Source: Holothuria scabra
Lineage: Eukaryota; Echinodermata; Holothuroidea; Aspidochirotida; Holothuriidae
Direction of reading: 5' to 3'
Assembly: GCA_037179385.1 (NCBI GenBank)
Contig: CM074193.1
Location: 39,712,846-39,776,845, forward strand
Length of the DNA: 64,000 nt
The notes beneath the pieces are model-generated. The model did not search any database, had not been told where the DNA came from, and was given only the letters and a program-made list of their open reading frames with translations. Shown in pieces: positions 1 to 38,639 of this stretch; the stretch's first letter is position 1; each line of letters begins with the position of its first letter. A program made the position numbers and the translations under genes.

Positions 1-1935
1 ATAACATACAGTACAAGTTTTCCTTGTTTAATACACAGTATACAACTTTATGCTTGCGCTTATTACCTGAACTACTTTTAAATGACAGCAGCAATGCAAA
101 ATTAAATCTTAATACTTTTGAAAAGTGTCATAAAGGGTAATCTTGAAGCAATGGTTCTATGCATTAAGCTTTATGGTACACTTTGTTTTGTTTTTTTTTG
201 GGGGGGGGGGGGAAAGTGACATGGATAAAAATGATATGTGAGACAAATTCCCACTCGATGATGATATTTGACATAGCTATATAATCCTTCACACAGGGGT
301 TACTTTTTTGGTGCGGTTATCCAGATATAAGCAGAGATGAGGCAAGTAGTATGCTAATACATTTTATGCTATCAAACATTTAAAACAAATTCTAGGATGA
401 AACTAAGTGACAAATAATCACTGTAGAGCATATTGAAACTGTAAAGCAGAAACACCAATCTAGACAGACACCAATGTTTAAAGTTTTGTTCAACAAAATT
501 CCTTATACAAACACATTATTTGTTCAATTCCACCAGCTTCTATGTAAAGGACTCTAATTTCTGAAGGGTGTCAATCTACAGTATTTCTAAGATGACTTTC
601 AGTTTGAAACTTGATCAGTGTACATGAACTTCTCCATCTCCAGACAATGGCTAGGCAAACAACTTTTATTTGTGGTCAGATGAGACAAGATAATGTGGAC
701 AGTTATTTTATGCTGGATTTAGCAGAGGTGTGACTTTCATGGAAGTCTGACATTTTGACCACAAAAAGAGTACTGAATGCCTGCAGGGAATGGCAGGAAA
801 TAGGAGTATGTACAAACAATGGGCTGTCATGGTTATGTACTGAGATAAAAATAAGCTTTCTTCAGAGGGTTTATAAGAGTGAATTAACACCACTTATACA
901 GTAAAAAGCTTAAGTCAATTGAGCTGTATGTTTGTATGAGGTAATCCTTCAGGACACTGTGGGGATAACTGGCAGTCAACTGTGAAAAATTGGGCGAGAT
1001 AACTGTGACCACATGGCAAACAATGGGTCAGTCACTATTTGATTCACTCTATTAGGCAATGACAGTTCATGTGCGCTGAAGGGTATTTGACACCAAATGA
1101 TCAGTGTAAATTAGGTTCTTTTTTGTAAAACTAACTAACTGTGGTACATCTAATTATTCAATTCCCACTTCCAATTAATGCATGCTTGCATGCACATGTC
1201 CTCATGAGGACAGTAGGCACAAGGTTTGTCAAATATTAGCACTTTTTGCCACTAAATTTAATGTTTTCTTCAGGTTTTCTTTAAGGTTATTGAAAAAGCA
1301 ATGTAGGTATGTTAAAAAAGAGATTCTTGTGCATCACACAGAATACTCTCTGTTCAAAGTTTATACTTATGAAGTTCCATATCAGTCATCTACTTAGTGT
1401 GCACAGAAGCATCTTCTAATATTTTCAGACTATGTCCCTAAATGACCCTTATATACAGACTGTTTAAACTCACATGTTCCACATCAGTTTCATGAAAATC
1501 TATTTACTTGTGGCTGCAAAATCAGCATACCCATGAGCATTGAAGCATGTATGCCAGCCTGATGAACAGATTTTGCCTTTTAAGATTTTATATTTTGCTC
1601 TGCCCACTTTTTCATGTATTAAAACTTGGAACTTAATGTAATAACAGGGCACAATTTCATGCCAGAATCAACATTCTGTACAGTAACTACCATGTGATGT
1701 GCCTTTTTGTGCACCTTAGACCTTCTTCCTATGAGTTTGCTTCAGTACTTTACAAATGCATTTTCAAAATTACCTCACTAAAGAATTTACATAGTGAAGT
1801 TAATAAACTGTTCCAAAAAAATTATATACCCTATGCCTATTACATTACACATGCCAAATTATTCTTACCCTTTCACCCTAACCGCTCATGGATATTAACT
1901 TCAACAGTTATATACTCTTTTGAGATGTAGTGTTT
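1..1935. repeat. Duplicon copy A
   Basis: Direct repeat of 59897-60270 plus 62131-63690, same orientation and about 60 kb away. Identity by eye is high, with scattered substitutions and small indels. It contains a T-run/G-run (187-213) also present in the second copy (60079-60113). A more diverged relative lies at about 5690-6500. The small open frames in it (for example 1694-1930) are shared by both copies but resemble no known protein. It appears to be the non-satellite part of a larger mobile element whose left end lies outside the window. Confidence 0.8.
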
Positions 1936-2745
1936 GCAAGGTGTAGATGTTTTGAACTTTGACCTTTGGCATCCAATAAAAACAATAGGGGTCATCTACT
2001 CAGTATGGACAATCCACTTAGTAAATATGAGATTCCTGGCAGTTACCTTTCTTGACATATGGTGTTTACAAGTTTTTGAGCTTTTCATCTCTGATGACCC
2101 CAAATGACCTTTGACCTCCACCCAAATTGTGATCTACTTAATATGGGCAATCCACCTGCTACGTATGAGATCCCTCACATTTACCCTTCTTGAGATACAG
2201 TGTTTACAAGGTTTTGACCTTTTTCCCTCTGATGACCCCAAATGACCTTTGACCTCCACCCAAATTGTGATCTACTTAATATGGGCAATCCACCTGCTAC
2301 GTATGAGATCCCTCACATTTACCCTTCTTGAGATACAGTGTTTACAAGGTTTTGACCTTTTTCCCTCTGGTGACCCCAAATGACCTTTGACCTCCATCAA
2401 AAACAATAGGGACCATCTACTCAATATGGACAATCAGCAAGGTACGTATGAGATTGCTCACATTTTTCCTTCTGGAGATATCGTGTTTACAAGCAATTTC
2501 CAAGGTATTTACATTTTGACCTCTGGTGACCCCAAATGACATTTGAACTCTACCAAAAAAAATAGGGACCATCTACTCAATGTGGACAATCTACATTGCA
2601 AGTTTGAGATCCCTGGGGGTTACCGTTCTTGAGATATCGTGTTTACAAGCAGGCGTCACACACACACATACACACACACACACATACACACACACGACAT
2701 CACCATCGCATAGATTCCTTGCCTGCCTTCGGCAAGGAATCAACA
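1936..2745. repeat. TGACCTTTGACC satellite with (CA)n and terminal hairpin
   Basis: About six tandem monomers of roughly 138 bp containing GATGACCCCAAATGACC and TTGACCTCCACC, with perfect DR1 sites starting at 2105, 2243 and 2381. A (CA)n-like tract follows (about 2657-2695). The block ends in a hairpin: GATTCCTTGCC (2713-2723) faces CGGCAAGGAATC (2730-2741). This is the right terminus of a subfamily 1 element. Confidence 0.85.
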
Positions 2746-2775
2746 AAAGAAAACTTCACATTTAAAGTTTTCTTA

Positions 2776-3912
2776 ACCAGAAAGCCAAAAGGCTTAGTGA
2801 TCCATTGCCGCTGAAATTTGTGTCTATCTTTTTTTTAAAGTGACAGTTCTCCGTAATGTACCCAGAAATTAAACATGCAAGGCATCCAAACTTCCGACAT
2901 TGAGATGCCGGATGACGTTTGACCACCGAAAACTAGGGTCTAGATGATGATATCACTACAACACACTATGTGTGAAATTTTGCAGTATACAAAAACGATA
3001 GGGTTCTTTTTCTCAACATGAAAAATCTATTTACCAAATATGAAAAGTGTCGGTCATTCCTACCTTGAGACATCGTGTTAACGAGGTTTTCGGGTTTTGA
3101 CCTTTGGGACCTCAAATAACCTTTGACCCCCACCAAAATCAATAAGGTTATTCCTCTCAACATAGCAAATCTACATACCAAATATGAAGTGTTGGCCATT
3201 CCTAACGAGGTTTTCGCAGATTTACCACTAGTGACCTCACATGACCTCAAACGTCCACCAAAAAAGATAGGGTTCTTCCTCTCAACATGGCAAATCCATA
3301 TGCAACATATGAAAAGTGTCGGTCATTCCTAAATTGAGATATTGCGATAACAAGCTTTTTAGACTTTTTCCTCTAGTGACCTTAAATGACCTTTGACCTC
3401 CCAAAAAACAACAGACTTCTTCCTCTCAACATGGAAAATTTACATAACAAATATGAAAAGTGTTGGCCATTTCTAACTTGAGATATCATGATTTCAAGCA
3501 CTTTACGAGTTTTTCGCTGATTTACCGCTGTTGACCTCATATGACCCGAACGTCCATAAAAAACGATAGGGTTCTTCCTCTCAACATGACAAATCTATAT
3601 ACCAAATATGAAAAGTGTCGGTCATTCCTAACTTTAGATATCGCCATTACAAGCTTTTCAGACTGTGACCTCTGGTGACCTCAGATGACCTTTGACCTCC
3701 ACCAAAAACAATAGGTTTTTCCTCTCAGCATGACAAATCTATTTACAAAATATGAAGAGTGTTGGTCATTCCTATCTCGAGATACCGCGAATACGAGCAA
3801 AGTGCTACAAACACGCATACATACCCACACACACAAACACACACATATACACACACACACGACATCACCATCGCACAGATTCCTTGCCTGCCATCGGCAA
3901 GGAATCAAAAAG
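2776..3912. mobile_element. Subfamily 1 satellite element, complete
   Basis: The left end is ACCAGAA, then the hairpin AAGCC-AAAA-GGCTT (2782-2795), then GATCCATTGCCG. The core is degraded TGACC satellite with DR1 sites at 3387 and 3686. The right end has an ACAC-rich tract (about 3813-3861), then the hairpin GATTCCTTGCC (3878-3888) with CGGCAAGGAATC (3895-3906). It has no coding capacity. The layout resembles non-autonomous Helentron/DINE-like elements; that class assignment is inference. Confidence 0.65.
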
Positions 3913-4690
3913 GTTAAGTACTAAGTTAAGATTTAAAAATGCCAATGGAGGGACATAATCTAAGATCAGCCGGGAGAGAGGCCAAAGGCGAGGATCAGCC
4001 ACAGCAAAGGAATGTTCCCCGAAATAGGTATTAAATCGAAGAATAATAAAGTGAACAGTGGAGTCAGATCGCAGATGTTTTAAAATCTCCCTCTGTAACA
4101 ATAGACCGGACAAATAAACGGGGCAATACCGTTAAGGGCTTTAAAAACCAACAAAACCACCTTAATGTGAATTCTGTAAGAAACCGGTAGCCAGTGGAGA
4201 TCATGCAAAGTAGGTGAAATGTGACAGAATTTCAGGGTGAGCGTGACAAGTCTTGCCGCGGTGTTTTGAACTCTTTGTAATTTGGCAATAAGATTGTCGG
4301 GAAGTCAAAACAATAAAGGGTTACAATAGCTGAAATGGCAGGACACGAAAGCATGGAGGAAAGTCTTGCAAGCATCCTCAGACAGCATCTTCCTGACTTG
4401 TCTAATTTTGGACAGCTGGACAAATGCCTTACTACAAATTTCACTAAGATGAATTTCTTATCAAACCATACACCGAGATTACAGACTTCGGTTACAGCAT
4501 TTCGCGATGCATTTTTAACTAAAATAGAATTAACAGAAATCTTGGAAAGTATTTTTTTGAATATTCCTTGGAATATTTCAACTTTTTCTAGCGTTGCTTC
4601 AAATGCTGTTGAAAACATCAACACCCGTGCAAAAAATGATGTCGTCCTTCAAAGAGTTGGACATCAAATTAGGCGTATGTTACCTCTGAA
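3913..4690 (-). pseudogene. LINE ORF2 C-terminal fragment (CR1/L2-like), decayed
   Basis: Reading the minus strand across frames gives recognisable pieces in order. They are NLGVWFDKKF, then YCNPLLF.LPDNLIAKLQRVQNTAARLVT, then HISPTLHDLHWLPVSYRIHIKVVLLVFKALNGIAP, then LSGLLLQREI and FAVADPRLW. These are the hallmark blocks downstream of the reverse transcriptase in CR1/L2-type LINEs. Frameshifts and stops separate the pieces, so it is dead. It lies between two satellite elements, and its 3' end abuts the hairpin end of the 2776-3912 element. Confidence 0.8.
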
Positions 4691-4817
4691 TAAATTTACT
4701 TAAGTGCAATGAAACAGATAATGCTTAGTGATACTGAAATTTTAAGAGGGCACATTTGCCTTTCCAAATAAATCCCTCAGAGCCTAACAATGCAACAAAT
4801 GTCCTTTTGACGGTTAA

Positions 4818-6780
4818 ACCAGAAAGCCAAAAGCCTTAGTGATTCCTTGCCGAAAGAAAAATTTTGAAAATGTTGCTTTTTGACATTTGATTATCTCAAA
4901 TTACTTCTGATCTCAAAACAAGAGTTTCCTTTACCATACTGTAATCACAAAGCAAATACTTCCAACTTACAGTTTTAAGCCCCTGGTGATCTAATGTGAC
5001 ATTTGACATCTGGTCACCTGGCAATTGACCACTGGTGACTTGGCTGATCTCCACCGAAACAAATTTCATCCTCTCATTGTGTTTAACAAGGTTTTTACAA
5101 TTTCGCGTCTGGAGAAATCAAATGACATTTGACTGCCACCAAAATTATCAGACTTCTTCCTTTCAACACGACAAACTACTAAATGCGCAAGTGTTCATCT
5201 TTACTATCTTGAGATACTGTGCATAACTGAGGCACATACAGCTCTTGTGACCTCAAATGACCTTTGACCCCACCAAAACAAAATGCCTCTTTCTTTCAAC
5301 GTTACAAATCTATAAACTAGAGCAGCAATTGCTGCAGTTGCTCAACCCTTCTAAATGATATGACCTGTTGTTTGATTTATTTTGAACACAATCATGGTCT
5401 ACACTACTTTACACATACCTTTGCGCTACCCACGGTGTAACACTTTGCACCCAGCAGTTGAACAGTGTTGTACTTTAGATATAGGTAGTGTCGCTTGATA
5501 TAGGACAAAAACAGTCACCCCAAACTTATTTTGAAGTAACAGCTACATCTAACTTTTTTTTTCTTATTTCTCACCAAAGTATGTGATAATATTTTGCGAC
5601 TTACATGTAAACCAAGCCGTAACTCCTAGTAAATTTGATTTCACGATTGAGGAAAACAATCATAAAATAGGACAGTCCACTATACTAATTCAACTAATTC
5701 AACGAAAGCAACTATGCTGATGAATCTTAATACTTCAGTAAATATGGGATCAATCTTGAAGAAGTGGAACTATGCATTTATATGAGTTTTGAAAGACAAC
5801 AAGAAAGGGAAAATCTTATTTTAGAGATCAGGTACAGCATCATGCATGAAAATGAAATATAAGACAAACTTTTCATATCAACCAGTATGGTCTTTCATAC
5901 CATACAGGTTGGTTAGCGATTGTAATGTGGTCACTCAATCATTTATGGAAGAGATTAATTGCTTAATGGTGCATTTTATGCTTAAAATTGAAATGGTTTT
6001 ATTTAAAGAACAAATTCTGAATGACACTGGTATGCTAAGTGGTAAATATAACCATTTCATGTAAAAGCATATTGAAAATATCGAGCAGAAACAACTATTC
6101 AGCTAGATGGAGATAAATGTTTTAAGCAAAAGCTGTGTCCAACTAAAATAGTTTTCTTCTGCCTGTTACCCTCTTTGTTCAACACCACCCTCCCTAATGT
6201 GATCTCCTATAGTCATATTCAAATAAGCTGGTAAAAAACCAAACTTAAAAATGTTGAGATCTAATAGCCTGTTTAGACACTCAAACAACAGTAAATGATC
6301 TTATCCAACTCAACACAATGGCTGGGCAAACATCTTGGCCATACCATATCAAGGTCATGTAACACTTACATCATGCTTCATTTAGCAGAGGTTGGAAGAC
6401 AAACACAAAATAACAGAATGCATTATGGGAAAACAGCAATGGGATGCAATGGCCCTGTTTTCTTTTGCACAATTGTTTGACACTTCCAGTCAAAATAAAT
6501 AAGTTATCAACTTATCAGACCATCAAGTTCAAATTTTTTCTCCTCAATAATTATACCATGATGGAGAGCCACAAAAATTAATGATAAAATGTAAAACTGA
6601 AAAGGATATTTAGTTGCAACTAGCAACAGCTAGTGTGACAATATGTCAATATGTACCGAGATAATGTCTACAATGGTAAGTACATTTCATACTTCCATGA
6701 CTGGAAACAAGACCAGGAGGTCTTGATATATTGATCCTAGAGCAGGGTTATTTAAAGTTCTCAATTAAATTATCACGGTT
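4818..6780. mobile_element. Diverged subfamily 1 element (left end plus duplicon-related body)
   Basis: The left end ACCAGAAAGCC with subterminal GATTCCTTGCCG lies at 4841-4852. It is followed by heavily decayed TGACC satellite (about 4900-5330). From about 5690 to 6500 the sequence is a diverged relative of duplicon copy A, sharing phrases such as GAGCATATTGAAA and CAATGGCT-GGCAAACA. No right-end hairpin was found before the next element begins, so this copy seems truncated. No gene seen. Confidence 0.5.
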
Positions 6781-6856
6781 CAAAATTTTTACGTTTGACA
6801 CTACAACATTAAGCCAGTAAGCCAAAAGGCTTAGTGATTCCTTGTCACTGAATTAA

Positions 6857-7430
6857 AGGCATGTTCTGGAGACAAAATTCGTTAACTTCAAAATAAACAG
6901 AAAAATTTTCTCTTTCAAAAGGTGAAAATTGCATTTCAATAGCTTATAGCATTTGGAAGATACAAATTTTTAAAATACTGCAAATTTTTCTTGGGATTTG
7001 ATGCATCATGGGAAAGCTGTGATGTCATTGTGGCACATTAATTTGACGCTGCATTCAATTTATTTATAATTATGATGCCGCTGCAGACAATATCAAGGAA
7101 CATTGTTGGTTGCGCTCTACATATGGTGAAGGGTAATGCTAGAACTACAGAAAAAGATATTCAAACATTCCAGCAGTATCAAATTTCAAGGACAAACAGG
7201 GTGTTAAATTATAAAGAAAAACAAAAGGAATTTGAAGCAATGTGCCCACATTACATAACTTTCTGTGGCTTTGTTGAAGAGCAGAGGTACTTTTTAACAG
7301 AAATAACCCATCTTTAAAGTGAGATATCTTGAGTTAGGAAAATGGTATTGTGATAGGGTTTGAAGGACATGGTGTGGAATATTTTTGTTTTTCTTACAAG
7401 ACAAAGGCATAAAGCCACCAGAACATGCCT
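6857..7430. mobile_element. MITE family M1, copy 1 (TTAA target)
   Basis: Perfect terminal inverted repeats AGGCATGTTCTGG and CCAGAACATGCCT, flanked by TTAA on both sides (6853-6856 and 7431-7434). TTAA duplication is the hallmark of piggyBac-type transposition, though the AGG start is not the classic CCC. A second copy lies at 31662-32227. Both enclose an ATG-initiated frame of about 80 codons (here 7072-7317). Confidence 0.75.
7072..7317 (+). other. Small ORF inside MITE M1, copy 1
   Basis: 81 codons, opening MMPLQTISRN and including KDIQTFQQYQISRTNR and QKEFEAMC. The same frame is open in the second MITE copy with a net in-frame length change of nine bases. Many differences between the two are amino-acid changing, so there is no clear sign of purifying selection. 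I recognise no family. It may be a chance frame preserved by recent common descent. Confidence 0.25.
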
Positions 7431-8441
7431 TTAAGCCTACATTCTTTTTTTTCAAATTGACAGTGCTTCGATATTTTTTTCAATTTGACAGTGCTCCATA
7501 ATGTACCCACAAAGTATACATGCAAGGAATCGAAGCTTTCTACAAGAACTAGGGCTCTGCTCATGTTATCACACCCACATACTAAGTTTGAAATTTTGCA
7601 GTGTCTAAGACTCCAACAATGGGAAATTTACCATTTGCCCTCTCGTGACCCCAAATGACCTTTGACCTCCAGGAAAATCGATAGGGATCATCTAAACAAC
7701 ATGTCCAACCTCCACACCAAATATGAGCATAGTCAAATGTACAGTTCTTAAAATATCGTGTTTACAAAGTTTTGAACCTTTACCCTCTCGTGACCCAAAC
7801 GACCTTTAATCTACTCAATACAGCCAACCTACACGCCAAATATGAGCATGGCCAAATGTACGGTTCTTGAGATATCGAGTTTAAAATGTTTTGGTCTTTT
7901 GACCTCTCGTGACCCCAAACGACCTTTGACCTCCACCAAAAACGATAGGAATCATCTACTTAATTTGAACAACCCACACACCCAAATATGGGCACAGCCA
8001 CATGTACCGTTCTTGAGTTATCTAGTTTCCAAGGTTTTGACCTTTTGACCTCTCGTGACCCCAAACGACCTTTGACCTCCTCTAAAAACAATAGGGATCA
8101 TCTACTCAACACGGCCAACCCACACATCAAGTATGAGATTAGTCACACTCACCCTTTTTTTATATCGTGATTACAAGCCAAAGTGTCACATTCACATACA
8201 CACACACATACATACACATACACACATATACACGACATCACCATCGCATAGATTCCTTGCCTGCCTTCGGCAAGAAATCAAAAAGGCTAATCTACGCCTG
8301 TAAGATAAACTAATTAATGGGTGTTGATGGGGATAGCTAGTCTACTAGTCCCCCAAAAGGTTTACTTTCTACTTAATTTAACTAATTTAGCTAATTTAAA
8401 TAGCACTGAATGACACTGATCGAAGAATAATCTTCGACATA

Positions 8442-36615
<28,174 letters not shown>

Positions 36616-37560
36616 TCTACCGAGTGAATACAGAAAACCGCAAAATGTTATTTCAACTTGTTGAAAGCCCCTTAGCTGGAAATTGTTGTTGCATCAATCA
36701 GTTGTGTTTACTTTCTTATTGAACCCTTCTGGTCATGAAGCATGGTTTCAGCTGAAGCGGTAGCAAAACTTCCCTTTGCGTCTGAGGAAATGAGCATGAA
36801 CGACTTTTTCATTGATAAAGCATGAAAACTTGCAACTGCATCTACAAAGGCTCGCAAAATCATTTCTGGTATTCTGGGAAAATGATGTCATTTGTTCTTG
36901 TTACCTCGTGTGTGTGTGTCACAAAGTGTGTCTCGTCGATATATTGCTCAATGAAGAATATAAATAACTGCGCAAAGACAGACGGACGGTACTTTTTTCT
37001 TTTTTTTTTTTTTATGGCCGATACATGTTATGAAACCAGCTCAAAGGAAATCATGACGACTCATTTTTAAGCTTACTTGTAAACTCCTGGACCTAACACC
37101 AATTATTTTAATTTTAAATATCTACGTTGTACTGTTATGGAGTAAGCGTGAACAAGGTGGAAGTAACAACCTAACATTTTAGGTTCTGACCTCCAGATTT
37201 TGGTATTTGTCGCCATTATTAATAGGCTGCATCAATGGACGCGGCAATTTATGGCTAGTGTATAGGCCTATTCTAAGGGAATCTTACATCACGCAAATGG
37301 ACCGTTAGCACCGTACCTGTATCGTATATTGATTGCAGCCCTGTACATTGTACTTGCCGATCTACGATTCGCAGGAGAAATTCTCCACATATACTATATA
37401 CTGCTGACAACGACTGATACTGCGCTGGGTGGTTATATGGCTTCCGAATTTAACACTTACTTTTATTATTTTTTTATTAACCATTGAGAGTGCGAAGCTT
37501 TCCACTTTTCCTTTACAATTAAGAGAATATTTGTAACCATTTAAATAATTTCGAATAGGG
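36616..37560. other. Upstream flank of the GMC gene
   Basis: Expected to hold the 5' UTR and promoter of the minus-strand gene. No convincing TATA box or CpG-rich patch is visible, and there is no upstream coding exon. A T-run (about 36998-37012) is present. Promoter position cannot be set from sequence alone. Confidence 0.3.
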
Positions 37561-38075
37561 GGTAGGTAGTTCGTTGAACTAATGGGTGAGATTTTCAGGG
37601 TGTGCCTTTGTAAGAGGCAACTTTGCTAGGCGGCGACCTGACTGGTTCTTATCGGCATAATTTAAATACACACATGTACGTAGGACCATGGGATTTAACA
37701 TAATTGGTCAGAAGTGATTACATTATCGGTTCGATGTTACTACCTTATCTCTTCATTTTTTCTGCTTTATCGTTAAACATTTTTCTACTTTATCGGTCGT
37801 TTAATACTATCGGTTAATTTTTACATTTTTTACAGCTCATATGCCAAAAAGAGACCATATACTGTATGCAAGATGGAGGCAGAAGTACCATCCTTTTAGT
37901 TTTAGTTAGTTAGTTTATTCAGTTAGTTCTGAACAATCGTTAAATCGGGCTGACCGCGGCTATTTTTCGTTGTGGCTCACTGGTTTCTTTTCCCTTCTCC
38001 ATTGCTTTGGACGAGCACCAAGTAAGCCCTAACCCTATGACCCGACCAGGAATTTATCTCCAATCTTCAAATTAA
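37560..38075. repeat. TATCGGT-motif repeat and SINE fragment
   Basis: GGCAACTTTG-CTAGGCGGCGAC followed by several spaced TATCGGT or TATCGTT motifs (37720-37820). The same arrangement appears at 43190-43435. Next to it, on the minus strand, is a fragment of the SINE body (CAGTGAGCCACAACG, 37972-37986) with an ACTAACTAAC-like tail. Confidence 0.5.
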
Positions 38076-38639
38076 GTGAAGTGTCCTCTAGCTTACTTAA
38101 ATGACCAAACACAAAGCTTTGTTCACTAAATTCACATTAAATCAAGCCAATCCGCAGGGTCTCATCCGCAACACCAATGAGGGAAGTTGCAATTATTTTT
38201 TGCAGGCGACTGGCAATGGCTATGGAAAAAGTCGTCATACTGCTATACTGAATTTTGGAATTCAGCCAAGTTCGAACTGACCTGATAACAGAAATCGCAT
38301 CGGTAAGATGAAGGCTATAAAATGACCATGGATGAAAAAACCTAACTTCAAAAAAGTTTTTGGTGAATTTATTAACAGCACCTACGTAGTAGCCACAATT
38401 ACAAGACTGCAAGAGAGGGTATCCAGGATTTTCATTTTGACTCCTAAATCACTTGTTGTGAGAGTCAGCGGGAGTATTCCATCTGAGAGAGTCTGAGGGT
38501 AATTAAACGGTTTTCCAGATGTAGTGCTACTGTATCTTCATTGTAAATTTATTCTATTGCCCTCAAAAAGTTACAACATAAAAAATTGCAACATCCTGTT
38601 TACAATGAAGTCATCACCAACAACTAACTGTCATTATAA

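Larger units (their letters stand above)
6812..8285. mobile_element. Subfamily 1 satellite element with nested MITE
   Basis: Left hairpin AAGCC-AAAA-GGCTT (6819-6832) followed by GATTCCTTGTCA. Right hairpin GATTCCTTGCC (8251-8261) with CGGCAAGAAATC (8268-8279), preceded by an ACAC-rich tract (about 8190-8233). The core satellite (7560-8190) has one perfect DR1 at 7656 and near-perfect versions with CGACCTTTGACCT. A 574 bp MITE sits just inside the left end. Confidence 0.65.

Noticed and set aside
1694..1930. 78-codon frame shared with 63453-63683
   Set aside because: The second copy is frameshifted relative to the first, which does not fit a conserved protein.
1936..2680. Tandem arrays as a CRISPR array
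   Set aside because: The whole monomer repeats without short repeat plus unique spacer structure, and the genome is eukaryotic.
2580..2814. Thr-His or Val-Cys repeat peptides at 2580-2814, 3681-3958, 24261-24518 and 61976-62212
   Set aside because: They are translations of the (CA)n tracts of the satellite elements.
4335..4703. 122-codon plus-strand protein
   Set aside because: It is the antisense shadow of the LINE C-terminal fragment on the minus strand.
8281..8441. A terminator-like hairpin CGAAGA-ATAA-TCTTCG downstream of the GMC stop
   Set aside because: A 6 bp stem in an animal 3' region has no clear role and no poly(A) signal could be tied to it.
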